From contig NW_024881321.1 of the NCBI RefSeq assembly GCF_018691265.1, positions 15,503,387 through 15,567,386 on the forward strand: DNA of 64,000 bases, written 5' to 3'. The first letter of the stretch is position 1. Every line of letters starts with the position of its first letter. The DNA is from Tyto alba. Taxonomy: Eukaryota; Chordata; Aves; Strigiformes; Tytonidae. Position numbers and translations under genes: made by a program. Shown here piece after piece: positions 9,729 to 24,500 of this stretch. Below the pieces are notes generated by a model, which worked only from the letters and a program-made list of their open reading frames with translations, searched no databases and was not told where the DNA came from.

Positions 9729-12700
9729 TTTTTGGTGCTTTCAGTTTTAGGCTTGTTTTGTTTTGTTTTCAGTTTTTCTAACAACCAATTTTCAAAATTT
9801 TCAAACTAAAAATGTCCCATTTCTTAATCCAAAGCAAACAGGACATCCTATATTTCTAATTTAATCCTGCGTCGGTTCATGTTCTGGATATTAAGGCCAT
9901 TGCCTTCAGTGCTCTCGGTGTAACTCTTTCTGCCAGCATTTTAGAGTCATACTTGCTTATAGACCACAGAAAGATACCCTTCATCTGAAGATCTTATACC
10001 TAACTGATATTAAAGTGGAAACCTTATACATACTAGTGTGACTTCCATAGTATAGAAGTCTGTGTATGTTGGTTGCAATCAATCTTTACAGGTAGGTCAT
10101 AATGAAGAACATTTGTACTAGCTCAGCAGGATTTTTTAAATGGAATTAATTGTCCCTTTTCAAACACAGCAGTAGGATCAGGACCTTTATTATTTTCAGA
10201 ATTCACATGGTAAAAAAGACCTAGCTAAAGGCTTTTCATAGTAATAAAGACATATTTTATTGCCCCCCCCCCCCCAATCTGTAATAGTTGATAAATTCTT
10301 GGATATCTCAATTTTATTTGCATCCTAAATATCAAAGTATTATTAATTTCTTCTTTTACAAATTATTGCTCTTTCTGTACATGAAACACAGAGGTTCACC
10401 AATGAGAACAGATGTTTATTCTCTCTAATCCAACCTTGAATCTAGCAATAGTTTCTTTGTTAGAATTGATATAAATTGATAAATACTCTGAACACATTCT
10501 GTCTTGTTAAATAACATTTTTTTAGCTTAACAGGGCTGAACAACTGTGGTATTAAACTTTAATACAAATGTTATTCACACACCTTAAATGTGTTGTTAGT
10601 CATGTACTTCCCAGGAAAATAAAGATATTATTGTATGCTATTTTAAATATTTCATCTGCTTCCATTCACCCACTGACTAATATACCGTGGACTGAGGTGC
10701 CAAGTCCCCCAATCCAAAGCCAGAATACAGGTCTTAGCTGAGATAACTACTTACTTCAGTTAAAAAAACTGAAATACTAAGGCAGTATCAAATTTGTGGG
10801 AAAAGACCAATGAAAAAAATCATAATCTACTGAATTTTTCCTCACCTCTCAGCCCTGTATAATTATGATTAACAAGACTGCAAAATTAAAAATTGTTTTC
10901 CTTCTTTCTACCTTGTATGCCTTCTGCAGGGATAACTGGAAAGCTAAGCTGTGCCTAGGAGATAATAAGTGTCTGTTTCCTCTTCTCCTCTTCTTCTTCT
11001 TGTTTTTTTTTTTTTTTTGGTATGTTTTAGTATTTCATTATATTCTTCTCAGAATAAAGTAGCTGTCATGAGCATAAAATGAAAAAGGCTTGTGCAGCTT
11101 CTGCAAGTCAATAGTCAAAACGGACAATTTCTATACCTCGGAACAGTAGTTGTAATTCTGTAGATTTTTTTTTTTTTTCAGGATGATAAGAAAAAACAAA
11201 CAGAATAGGGAATGAAATACTGCATGGTAGTTCATAAAGGCAGAATACAATTAGGAGATCTCATATAGCTATGAATGTGCTAGATAGAGAACTTAAAAGG
11301 AGGATTTTTCACAAATGAATCTTTATTTTCCTTACTAATTAATAAACACCATGCTGTGAATAACTAGTGATAATGTTCTAATAAGAAAAATCAATAAATT
11401 TACACCCAGGGTCACTGTAATTGATGCTGCAGAATAGAAAAATGTATTCTTCATTGATCCTTTAGCAATCTTCTAACTAAAAATGAGAGGAAAGAAAGCC
11501 AATTACTGTAGTATGCCTCTGAAAATGATAAGATTAAAACAAGTTAATTATGTGTTCTTGAATAACTACAACGTTTGATAAAAGTAAGTTGAATAAGGGC
11601 ATCCTGTGTCTCCAGTACAGAGATATTACTTTTTACTAATTAAAATATAGTAATTTTACATTAAACATCTCTTAACCAATAGGCAAACAAATACTTGGAA
11701 AAATAAAACTTAAAAATCTCCCAGGATAAAATATTTTGATGTTGCTGCAGAGTATTAATTTGAAGAATGAAATAAGCTCCTAGAGCATTGAAACTCAAGG
11801 AATTTTCATATATGAGCAATCATTTATGGAGTAGGACATGACCACACAAATAAAATCCTGGGAAAAGCTGTCCACAGCTTTCTGTTTTCCATAAGTATCT
11901 ATCATTCCTACAAGTGATTCCCACATAGCACCACATATGCAGAACCCTGATGCCTTCCACTGCATGTTTATCTATACTGCAGTATGACTGTAATAATTTA
12001 TAAATGATCAATACAAAATGACATAGGAGTCATCAGCGTCTACTGCTTATCTTGGTCTCATGGTGCAATAAAATAAGTTATTATAAGGTGAGATTTCTCT
12101 TTTAAAGGTGAAATGGGCACATAACCTTTCTTTAAAAGCGTTAGTAAAACTCATTACAATATATGGTAGCAACCAGATTTCCCTTCTTCATTTCCTTTGC
12201 TACTATAGGGAAAATCAAACCCACCAGAAATATAAGGCAAAGGGATTATTCAATACCACTTAGATAGACATGCAGCAACATGTGTAGTTATTCTGATTTC
12301 AAACACTTGATTTTGAGGTATAACATGCCATTTTAATGACTGTATTTAATCAGTCTTCAACTCCAGATATTGTCATGGAGGTACATGAATTAAACCTGTT
12401 ACTTTACCACACATGTCTGCCATTGAATCCATGCAAAACTTTAAGCAGTTTTCATTGACCACTGTAATTCCTTACAATATTGTCAGATTCATTTATTTTG
12501 ACCATAATCAGTGGTCTACTTGTTGTCTCCCAAACTCACTTTTTTCCTAACATCTCAAGTCCATGATATTCTAGTTAAGGTTTTTTTTCCAGGTATTCTA
12601 CAACTAATCTTGACTGGGACTCTGAAATTAAAAGCTACTACCTCAAGCATATATTCCACACTTGAAAGTCACTAGACAAAAGGAAAAATAAATTAGGAAA

Positions 12701-14618
12701 TATGGACTAAGTTAATCTTTGCACTCTTGTTTCACGGAAATGTCTAAACCCACATACACTGGATGCTGAAATCCAACTGCATTTGGTCATTTCCTAGACA
12801 TTGGTTTAGGTTCAGTTGTAAATTCTAGGATACCATTTTCCTTTCAGTTTATTAGCTATAAGATCCTCTTTTTGCGTTTCTTCATGTTTTTCCATATCAG
12901 CTATCTGTACTAGCTTTTAAGATCCAAACATAAAATCAGTGTACTTGAGCTGCAATTGAGAATAACTACTTACTACTATAATTGTCTGATAATTACTTAC
13001 CACATGTTATTTTCTGTCTTTCTTAACCTAAGTACATTATAACCTATTGTCATGACAGTTCCTTTACTGGGTGGAGGTGTGTATGCCTTAAAGTGGGAGA
13101 TTTTCCACATACATGGAACAGGACAGCTGTAGTTTCTCAGACAGATTCTCAGTAATTCATCAATAATAAATGTCAGGAAAGGGTGTTGAAAAAGAATACA
13201 TGACTGTGGAAAAACAAATACTCTTACTGTAGAAAACCAATCTTATGAGTCTGTATTTTTAAATAGTCTTTTAAATGTGATTTTATTATGACTTCCTTGG
13301 TCACATGCTTTTCATAGAAAGAGCCGAACTGAAAGTTAAAACAGATGTAAGAAGCTACACTTTGCCCTAGGCATGTTTTCACTAATTTTAGTTTGTTATT
13401 ATTCAGTTCAGTGAGCTCGTTCAAGTTTAACATTTCAATTAGTTGTGTAAGTACCTAAAAAGAAGTATCATATAAAGTCATTTGTGTTTTAGGGGATCCT
13501 GATGTTGGTTCATAACATGGAAAGTACTTGCTCATGCTGTTCAACCATGTTTGATCAGTTCTAGAGGATTTTACCCTAGGGGAAGGTCCTAGAAAAAATG
13601 CAAGAGATTCACTTTTCTGCCATTGCACAGACACTGATTACAGTCCCAGGAAGAATTAAAACAGTTACTAAATCTGGCTAGTGCTCTGTGAGTTATCATC
13701 ATCTGAACTAGTAAGGAACTTTCCTCTTCAAGGGTCCACTCTTTATCCATTTTTCTACACTGAAATGCCTATAATGAAATATTGAATAATAATATTAAAA
13801 TCATTGTATGTTTGAAAGAAAATAAATGTAAATATTCTGTGTTATTACTCACAGATGTCACAGAGTCACTCAGAAATAAAAAACTAAAAAAAAAAAAAAA
13901 AAACCAAAAACAAAACCAAAGCCCCACATTTTTTATTCTAGTACCATTCTTTCTTTAATGTTATGTTGAAATATTTAATTGAAAGCTTAGTAGAACATTG
14001 AGCACCCAGCACTATTTCAGATTTCAGCAGCTGAAACATTCTGAGTACAAAAAAGAAAATTTTTAAAGGTAAATTGTTCAGTGCAATCATTATACACCCT
14101 ATCCTTAAATACACATATGTAAAATCAAAGTGTATTATAAAATTGTTATACATTTTTGGCTTCACTAGCATTATATTCCATTATTAGTGTCACTAAGATG
14201 AGTGTTTGCATTCACGTATGCTTCACTTTTTTACAACTGCAATTGTCATATACTACTGAAGCTGTCTAACAAGTAAGTAAGAAGATCAGAGAAAATAGAA
14301 ACACTCTCTGGAAAGAATAAAGAGAGCTAAATGTTAATGTTAACCTGAAACCAAATTATAATCCCTTCAGTTTTGCATTGGGCTTGTTTATCTGCTCCCT
14401 TGCTCATCTGATCTTTTTATCTGTGCAAAATGTGTTTAAAATAATACTAAATTAAACTAGTAGCATCTGTAGATACAGTTACAGATGGGATTAATTTCTA
14501 AAAATTATGTATCTAGTCTAAGTGTCATACTTAACCTCCTATAGTCTGTTTGTCTTTTAAACAACAGTGAAAAGAACTAGGTGTCACCAGAAAGTAAAAG
14601 TAAAGTATTTTTTTTTAG
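9729..14618. other. AT-rich non-coding stretch
   Basis: Holds a C13 run at 10263-10275, T-runs near 11006-11018 and 11166-11178, and an A-rich run near 13886-13920. Only short chance frames are present. No transposon family was recognised. Confidence 0.6.
10263..10275 (+). repeat. C13 homopolymer
   Basis: Thirteen consecutive C residues in an AT-rich setting. Length is likely variable and prone to sequencing error. Confidence 0.9.
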
Positions 14619-14758
14619 GATGTTCTGAATTGTCAGCTGCAGATTGTTTAAGCAGATACGTTTCATCAGAGTCAGAAAAAGTACAGAATTCACCAGCAAA
14701 ATCTATGTCTGAGAGATTTGATCCTAGAGATTTTAAAGTGGTCAAAACTGGTGTTTGA
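14619..14758 (+). CDS. Possible terminal exon, unidentified
   Basis: A strong acceptor-like signal (a run of Ts then AG at 14617-14618) is followed by a frame, with two leading bases, that stays open for 45 codons to a TGA at 14756-14758. The peptide is polar and rich in S, E, K and D (for example SRYVSSESEKVQNSPAKSMS, then FDPRDFKVVKTGV), as in the disordered tail of a nuclear or cytoplasmic protein. No upstream partner exon was found and I do not recognise the protein. It may be a chance frame. Confidence 0.2.
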
Positions 14759-15535
14759 TACAAAAATCCAAAGAGGATTTAATTCTGTGAAAAATCTCAG
14801 TCATAGCCTAATGACCAAAGCCAGGAGTTTCTGATATATCACTCATGATAGCAGTAGTAGAGTGAGGAGGAGTTAGCTGGAACTAAAAAATGTCATTTTC
14901 AACTTGTTCCAATTTTCTGAGAAAGTGGTGTCTGAAGATGGGTATTACATATCCACAGCTGTAATACAGGGCCACTCAATGAAGACATTCTAGACATGCA
15001 GAAGCATGAACTGTACTTTCCTGCAGGCTTATTTGCAAATGACTAAAAGCATTAAACCTGCATTCATTTCTGAGGAAATCTAGGGTAAACATGTATAAAG
15101 AGCATGTTGAGAGTCTCAGTCTGGGGCTCCGCTGAGCAATTTAACAGGTCTGAATTAAAAAGCTTGTTTATGAGGTAGAGTTGAAAAATCTGTTTTTCAG
15201 AAGAACTGTTGATTCAGATGAGCAACTGATAGGGCAACTAGTACTTTCTTGTGTAAATTCAAGGAATCTAATCTAATATAGTTCTGATGAATCACACATA
15301 AGTTGTGCCTACTTCACTACATTGTTTAAAATTCAGGTAGATGAATCCTTGCTTCAGAGTATTTCAGCATCTTGACCAGATTTTCTGTACCCTTTCCTAA
15401 GTAGCTCTTTGCCAAAATCTTTTCCCACTATCTTCATAATTTGATCATCCTTCTTACTTGGCCTCATACATTCTCTTCCCTGAATTCTACCATCTATGAT
15501 CCTTCTTTCCCTACATTTGCCTTTGTCTTCAACCT

Positions 15536-15630
15536 TTGCTTCCTCTTCCCCTTCCCCCCCTTCCCCCCTGCCTCCCCTTCACCCCCTGCTTCCCCTTCTT
15601 CTCCCTTCCACTTCCTCTTTCCTTTCATTT
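15536..15630 (+). repeat. Polypyrimidine (CT-rich) tract
   Basis: About 95 bases are almost entirely C and T on the plus strand, with clusters such as CTTCCCCTTCCCCCCTTCCC-like blocks and only a few purines. Proline/serine-rich frames on the plus strand and glycine/lysine-rich frames on the minus strand here are by-products of the bias. Confidence 0.85.
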
Positions 15631-18580
15631 TTTGTTTTTGTTCAGTGTTATGTCTCCACTGCTCCTCAGAGTGGGACAAACAACATATATGTATTTGTAC
15701 ATTCTCTTGCAAATGGAGCCAGTTTTTGAGTAGTGTTCCATTAATTATAAAGTAAAACACAATAATCATAACAGGTTGGAATGTGAGGAATAATGCTGGC
15801 TGTTGAGATTTCTACAGGGTTCATTTAGCCCTTCTGTATGCTAACAGAGTAAGTTGCTAAAAAGGGTGTCGTTCAGTGCCTAAGAACATGTTCTTATCAC
15901 TTCCGCACTAAGAAAGTCAGAATCCAAATATATTATTCTCCCTACAGTTAGGTAGTGAGTTTATAATGATTTATAAAAGGAAGATGCCCTTTTTGAAAAT
16001 ATGCTGCATAATACATGTCTGAACAGTTTCAGTTCTTTATCATCCATCCCAGACTGTAGTATTCACAGAATAGTTAATCAGTTCTGTTGTTCAAAGTATA
16101 AAATTGACATCTGTTTACATCTTATATCCTTATGATGTCCAACATATTCATAAAACCTGAACATTTAAAAATAAGCATATCCACATTCCAGAGGCTTTCT
16201 ACATAAAGGGTGTACATTCATACATTTAAAAACAGGTGTATGTGTATCCTTGTTGTGGTTTGTGATTATGTATAAACATATATATTTGATTACTGTTTCT
16301 CATTCCTTTACACATTCTTGTTCTTTATGATCTATTATTTCTTTCTAGCTATAAAGCAGCAAGTGCCAACACCTCTACGACTAATGAAGCATATATCTCT
16401 GCTTTGAATACATTATAGTCATAGCACTAAAGAAGGAGCATTTGGAGAACTTTTAATAGAAATACAGCATGTGTTGCTCTTCTAATATGTTTTAACTTTG
16501 CTGCTTCTGTAATAACAATCAAGTTTGCTACATTCATGCTACAGGTGGAAACATTTTCCTGGTTTACCTAATTCTACAGTACTGTACTTTATTGAAAATC
16601 AAGGGAGAAAAATATATTTTAGAGCAATAGATTTTTTTATAAGATGCAATTGCTGTATTCTAGGGCTTATGTGATCCTCAAAATAATAAAAAATACTAAA
16701 AAAAAAATCATCATGGACTAAATCTTATTGTCCTTTCTCTTCAATTAAATGAAAGATTTCACTTTATCTGATTCCATCTGGTGATGTATGTAAGATAAAT
16801 TTTTCACTATAGAAGAAAAATTATCAAAGCTAAAATGAAATGCACATGTTTTGTTCCTACAGTAGCAAATTATGCAAAAAAAAGTTCAAACACACCTACT
16901 AAAATACTTGGAATAGCTGACACCTTTTGTAAAGTCAATAAAATATTCTGGGGAAAAGAGAATTCATATGAACTTGGATTGCCAGAAAAAAAAAAACCAC
17001 ATGATTTCTCTCATAAATGCAAACAAAGTGAGTACAAAAAAGGAAATGATCATTTATGGTATGAAACAGGATGTGTCATATTCCATGCAGTAATTAGGTA
17101 GAGAAGATCTCCTCCTAGTTTGAGACAAGGCTTGTACCTGCATCATATAATCTCGTACATGAAGCTTGATGAAATGAAAATTGCAATGTTCTCCAAATTT
17201 TCCTTTGGAGTTTTTTTTTTTTTTTTTTAAAACCCCACACTTTATTATATTTTGCATTGTCCTCCTTCTTCCCCAACTTGAGTATTAACTTAAACATATT
17301 AAATTTAATTCTTGATAAAATAAATCTATTCCACCTTATCTGACAGAAATTACTACTGGGCATCAATATCTGGCAACAGAAAAGTATTTTTAATATTTCA
17401 GTATTAACTTCTCTCCCTGGAGCTCAATGAGTCTAATTCATAACATTTATTCTGATTGGAAATTTGGTCAAAACCCAAAGAAATTTAATCAGAAATCACC
17501 TTCTCCTTGAAAAATCTTTTTAAAACAGGTTAACGAGCATTCAGGAAAATCCTAATTTTTACTCTTTTACAAACCCACTTATATTTCCAGTGTTTCCCTC
17601 CAGTACTTTCTGCCATTCACAGGCTTAAGGAATATTAATTTCAGAAAACATGTCTCTATAACTGGCATTAATTGGCACACTGATTGGCAGAGCATAATCT
17701 ACCATGTCATGCCTAGAAGTGGTCTATCTATGTCAATAATGAAGAAGAGGTGGAATACGTGCAGCAGAACTCAGGGTCACTACCCAGAATGGAGGACAAG
17801 GCTTTGGTCCCCAGGGGATACTGTCCACCATGATGTTAAAACACTGAAGTTTAAATGTGGAAAAATACACTTTTCCTCTATATGCCAGTTGTGAGTTAAC
17901 ACAGATGTCAGGAAAATGACTACTTTATATTTCCTTCTGATCCCTCTGCACCACTACTAGCACCCCCACGCTTTTTCTGTCACTCTTGATTACATCCCAA
18001 GACCAGTCTTTTATTGTCTTGCCTGAAGATACTCCACCAGTCATGTTAAACTCAATCTCTCTTCTAATCACTTCTCCCACAGTTATTTCTGTACTTTTTT
18101 CTACACTGTTTAAAAGCAGTGGTGATCAACCACCCTCCTACAGGTCAACTATAAGGCCACTGTTGTCTCTAAAAAAATGTCCTCAGTACCTGTTTCCACC
18201 ATTATACTTAAAAAAAGCTAGCTAACAGAAAAAAACAGCTTTGAGAGACATATATTATAATGGGAATTTGACACTCCACTATAACTTTTATCCTAGTCTT
18301 TTAAACACTTTGAGGCAGTTTAGCAACAACACAGTCATGCTAAACAGGAACGTATCACATGCGTGTCCCCTTTTCTGAGTGTGAGAGAAGTCTGCTTGAA
18401 GATGCATTTATTTATGCAAAGGATAATGCTGATACTTTCTCACTAATATGGTGGGAATTTGGACTTCAGGGAGCAGATATGCAAGGGGCATTTCATGTGG
18501 AACAGCCTGAGTGTTGGGTCTGCTTGTTGAGGAATATGTCTCTTAATATAGATCATCAAATTTCACTATACTTCTACATG

Positions 18581-18590
18581 ATGACGTCAT
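18581..18590. promoter_or_regulatory. Perfect palindromic CRE-like site
   Basis: ATGACGTCAT is a complete 10-bp palindrome containing the full cAMP-response element TGACGTCA bound by CREB/ATF-family factors. CpG is rare in this AT-rich background, so retention of a full site is slightly notable. There is no promoter context, so function is only a possibility. Confidence 0.3.
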
Positions 18591-21500
18591 TAGTGTATAC
18601 TACTTTGAAATAAATCTTCAGAAATTAAAAATAATATTAAGGTGGGAAACTGATACAATATCATATACTGTATTTTTTTTTCCATTACATTAAACATGAA
18701 ATATCTAAGCACTTCATAAGAGAACTGGTAATTGCTGTATTACTGGACATGAGTTATATTTCTTTATCTTAATTCCTGACATTTCTGTCATGAATCATCA
18801 TGTCATGTTCAGATCAGTCACTTTAGTTTATAACATGAGACAATAAACATGGCAAAATATGTCACAATAACCTAGATAATATGTCAGAAAATTTAGGGAA
18901 AAAAAAATAATCTCTTCCTTTCAGCTTGGGTGTTGTTCTTCCCCCCCAGAAAAAGAATAATTGAAATTATATTCTTCATAACTGCAACTGAAATAATATG
19001 TTTTAAAGTTTGTCTCTGTTTTTTTGACTGGCATTTTTCTATGTATTTCACTAACAACAGACAGCTAAAGGAATGTTTATCAGCTAACAACAAAAATAAA
19101 TGGAAACAATTAAATGTAGCTTGTAATATTGAAGAGAAATTTTGTTAGTCCTCTTTTCGTAATTCATTCAAGATGAGAAGCTGACATTCAGGCATAACAT
19201 TTATTCTTCAATGAGATCTTTATTATATCCAGTTTTAAAGAGAGACTGCTTAAAGTTTAAGCAGGTTAAGCTCTCTGGTAAAGGTTATAGTGTGAAACTA
19301 TATATTGAATTTCTTTTGGAGCATGGCACACTTCAGTTTTGCTGTATACCATATTGCTTCTCCATTTCTGTTTTAAATCAAGAATCAACCCAGCATGGTA
19401 TAAAGTATACCAGAACACTATGTACTGAAAAATGAAAGCACCAGATGCTTGATGCAAAATGTAAAACCTGTCAAAAGGAGTCATAGAAAAGTTATTTTTT
19501 AAGAATGCTTTAGTATGTAATCTGCTTATTCTAAGGTTCGTTCAGACTTTTATAAAAATTATCAAAGGTAATACCATAGACTAAAGCTGTCTGCAATTTG
19601 TAGAGACCATTTTGTTTTCAACTGGTAATCTTTTCCAATGTTTTTCATTATTAGGAGAACCAATTAAAACATACTCAGACTGTGCCACATATGCTAAGTA
19701 CATAATTTGTAGAAAATTCTTATCTGTTCATTACCTTTATTCTATTGCATTTTCTTCCCTTGTCTTGGGGTAGTGGCCTCACTTTTTTCCCTTTTAATAA
19801 GAGTTTTGTGTTAAAACTGGCATGTTGAAATGCCTGACATGAGAATTCTCAAACTGTCTTAACTAGATTTTGGCATTTAATAAGCTGTAAACTGCTGAAG
19901 CTATTTGCAGATGAAGTCTCATTTTTGTCCATCAGCAGGGGGCTGGGAGTATAATTAATTGAGTGAAAGTTAAAAGACGGACAGCATGGTTACATTTATG
20001 CAAATATTGCAGAAGAACATCTAACAAAAAAAAAATACCTTGAAACTGATTGGTTTGGTTTTGGACCAAAATCCACAGGGTCCATTTAAACATTGAAGAT
20101 TGTGCATATGACAATTAAGACATAGTAGTGTTGTTTTTTTTTTGTTTTTTTTTTTTTTTTTAATATACTTTCTGCAATGGAAAAATAATAGAAATAGAGA
20201 ACCTTCACTAACAGTCAAAGTTACAAATCCAGTGAGACAATTCTATTTCTGTTTTAAGCTCTTTCACTGCTCATGAATGTTAAAAAAGATTAAAAAAAAA
20301 AAAAAGTATTACAAAAATCATATGATGCATGTGCCTTCAACCATATGCCAGTCTCTGCTCTTTATTTCTTTTATTCATATCCCAGTCATATGCATCCTGG
20401 TACACCAAAGATTCTGTTTAATTAAAGTTAGTTAAAAGCTTAAACCACAGAGATCAGGACAGCTGCTAGAGGTATTAACCTGGGTGCTGCTTAGGGTGAT
20501 CAGAAGCTCTTTCGTTTATTCTATGTTATATTGTCTTGTAAGAAGCTGTGTTGATTTTTTTTTTTTTTCCTACTGGCTTCTCCTGTGTACGGGAATAATT
20601 CCTGAGTTAAAACTAAAAGCAGCAAACATGAACATTTGGATTGAAACACTTTCCCTTTTTAAATTTGGAGCTTGTATTATATATTTGCAAGATAACAATT
20701 GCAACCTCATTCATTGTTTTTGACTATGCATGAAGAGTATGATGTACAGCACATAAAACTTGTAAAGATTTTGCTAGGGAATTTAAACTTTAGTTCCTCT
20801 TTTGTTCTTCATGTGGTTTAACTTGAGCATCTTATTCCAGCAGGGTAACAACTGGCAAATAGTTTAGTTTTATTAGGCAGAGGAAGTAGTGTATTACTCA
20901 TTTATGGTAAATATAATGTGCACAGATTTCTGCTGATCTCAACATGAGACTGGATTTGATGAATTCTTCCTATATTCAATAGTAATGTCAAATATGTTAG
21001 AATCAGCTCATGCGAAAGCTTGAAATGGATAGGAAGAATGTACCTTTAGGAAATAAAATACTCCCTGTTTTCTGCATCTGAATCAAACAAGAGGTTAAAC
21101 ATCTGATTCTCAGTCATGGTAAGGTTTCTTTATAATGCTTGGCGATACAAAGTGTCAGACATCTTTAGACAACGCTAGGTGCTCTGTGTGGGGAACTGCA
21201 TCAAGCATCTACTCAACATAGGCGGTGTGATCTGGAGGGACACCCACTAACTATATTCAGTTACGTTACCATTTAATTTCTACCTAAGCTTGCCTCAACG
21301 AAAATTACAGTGGAAAGCATTATTTACTATCTCATGAGGTCTAAGAACTTCTCTTTGAAGTCTGCAGTTATTTTGTATTCCAAGCACCAATTATAAATGA
21401 ATTAAACTTATTAAACTGTGCAAAGAGACATATAAAGCAATCTTACTGTCTGTTGTCTTAAACAAGGCAAGATTATCATCCAGAGCTCTATAGGTGGTGT

Positions 21501-24500
21501 GTTTCTGAATATAATTGTTAAAAAGGGGTAAAAAACAATGTAAAGTACATAAAGAGGAGGAGATACTGTAGTTCACTTTAATTTTAATCAGGCTTAGCAC
21601 TGAAGTTAACTTTAAACTTCCCAATATGTCAGAATTTTATTGCTGAATATTAAACATTAAACTTTTAGTTTATAATAGTTAACTATTAACAAGTAATCAA
21701 TCAGCTAATTCATAACTTCTACTTGTCAGGTCTCTAATAGCTGTTGTGGTCCCAGTGGTGGCTAGAAGAACACTCGCTATTCCATTCAGTTAATAAAGTG
21801 GAAAATATCAAATATGTCAATTGTTCAGTATTCTAATATAATATAATAGAATGGCCAAATAGTGGTGATGCTGATGCTATCTTAAAATATTAAAGATAAA
21901 TCTCTTTCGACTTTATAATATTTCCATAAATTCATAAGAAATAGAAATCATAAGTTGTAAAAAGTATGCAGCTGATAAATATTTTCAATGTTCTCTGCTA
22001 TGCCTAGAAGTAATTATTAGTCTTAAAACATCTGTTTATGGAAAAAAAAATGAACCTAAATTAGATTATTTCCCTGTGAACAGTGCATAGACCATGATGG
22101 AAAAGCTTTAACAAAATTAAAAATATACAGTTACTTAAAAAATATATAAAACCCCTTTCTATATATTTTTTTATGTTTGCCTGAGATAATCAATAACTGG
22201 AAAGTAAATACAGAAAAATGGGCATGAATTTTATTTATTATGTAAAGCTGGGAATTCTGCAGGGACTTAGGAGGAAGGCACCACAATGTACCTATCTATT
22301 GTACATATTACTGTCCTCATTATCAAATTAACAGTTTATTTTGGAGTGCAATAACCCATCTGTATAACTCAAAAGGTATAAATCAGTAATAGGCTGAAGA
22401 GAAAACAAGACTTCAAGATGGCATTTGTCACATTATTCTGTATAAATTGCTTTTCTACTACTATCTTGAAAAGTTTCCAGCCAAAGGAAACTACAAAGAA
22501 TAAACAAGCATCTGCCTTTTTCTGTCTATCCCTGTGGGATAAGTACCAGTTAAAACTACTGAAAAGGATGGCAATAAAATTCTAGTGGTTGTGATTCATT
22601 CAAGCTTATAACTTTCTTGGAAACCTCATGAAACTGCAATGTAGTAAACACATAACCACTTCTAACAAAGTTGGTTGCCAAAATAACTCAATCAAGACAG
22701 ATTATGCAAAGTTATATGCAGGATGTCATAAGCAACATTAAATACTGTACCTACGGGAATTACTAGGCCCTTTACTATAGAAGTCAGTGTATTCTGGAAA
22801 AAAATGAAGTTGACTACAAGTCATGACATTTACCTGAAGTGACTAAAAACCAGCTAATCCTGATGACCGAGTAGATATGCTACCCTTAGAATGTGTTTTA
22901 TTTATTATGCAACTTGCCAGGAATTTTAAAGGACTTGTAAACCCATACCCTAGTTAATCTTAAATTTTAGCTATCTATTTGTTCAGCTTAAGTTTGTCTG
23001 TGTATTTAGCTATTCTATCTTCCAGTCTTAGGTTTTATCTACAATTTTTTTTGGTTACGGTTGTTGTTTTTGATTGAGGTAAAAAAATCAGAAACTAATT
23101 GAAAGTTATAATACAAAAGATATGTAAAAGCACATGTTTATTTTAGGGCTAGAATCCTTTGGCCTTTGAACATGACTAAAAATCTTACACCGAAAAACAT
23201 TACTGTTAAGTAATGAGCTAGAGTTTTTGAGAAAACAATAACAGGTTAAAGGAGTAGCACATCTGGGGAAAAGTTCCACTGACTAGTAAATCTCTAAGAG
23301 GCTGTTATAAAAGAGGGATATACTGCATGTCCATATTCAGAGTATATCATGACACTGGTGTAAATAGCTGTAAGTAGTCGTTCTGGTTGGAAGTTTCATT
23401 ATGAGTTTACACTATCATAACATTCCCGGTGAATGAATGGTGCTATTTCAACAGTGCAGTGTTTTAACTCTTTCTGTGAACATTAAAGTTCAGCAACATG
23501 CAAAAAGGAAATCACAATGACTGCTATTCCATTTCACTATTTATTCAGACAGTGAAGTACATCAGCACAGAAAACCAAGCTTATCTCATGAAGATCTTTC
23601 TGATAGCACATACCTTTAATGAGCACAAGATATCTTTACTGGACACTATTTTACTAGATTGAGGATATGTTCTTTTGTTCAGTAATACCAGATGCAAACA
23701 GGTTCAGTTATTCAGATTCCATTTCAGGCATTCTGTCTATTTTAATCAATAAGAATTTTGTTCCTCTCTTGTAGAAGTATTATGTCCTATAAATAAGAAG
23801 CTGGCTCAGAGTGATATGTTTGGATGCAGACCACAGTTTGAAAATGTTAATGCAACACCGTTAGTGTTTGTTACATAGGAGAGTAGAATCTTTATGTGGC
23901 TGCACCCTCATTTTCACAGGTCAGAATCAACTCTGGAATAGAGTTAGAAATACTGTTGACATGACAAATACCCATTATCATGGTACTTCACCTGAACTGG
24001 TAACATTTTCAGAACATCTCGATTCACATTTGATGTTGCTATGAACCCAAACATGATTACACAGCAATCAAGTTCTTGAGCTCCTCAATGCACTGGAATT
24101 TTCAAACACCAATAGACTATAACATTAAATAATCTGAAAATCACTTTTCAGGTGTAATTTTATTGCAAAACAATTCTAACCTGAAATATGAAAATAACAT
24201 CAGAAATAGTCACTTACTATTCGCAGCTGTGAATTCTTCTTCCCCATGATACCTGAAGATGAAAAACTCCTGGAGACAAACATGTTGAAGTGCATTATAT
24301 AAACATGTTATCATAAATGTGTTCAAATGATTTATCTTCTCAAAGCCTATTGTGCATGGGTATCCACCTATAATTTTAAAATTTCTTTTTGGTAACTGAT
24401 TTTTAATATTTACAGGTACATTGAGGTTGTCTAGAAAAATGTAACAATGCTTATCATGTGTTTAGTGAAAGAAAACTCAAAAGAAGTTATATCTCAAAGA

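Noticed and set aside
15494..15769. Several frames rich in P/S or G/K/E
   Set aside because: They translate the pyrimidine tract at 15536-15630 and are compositional artefacts.
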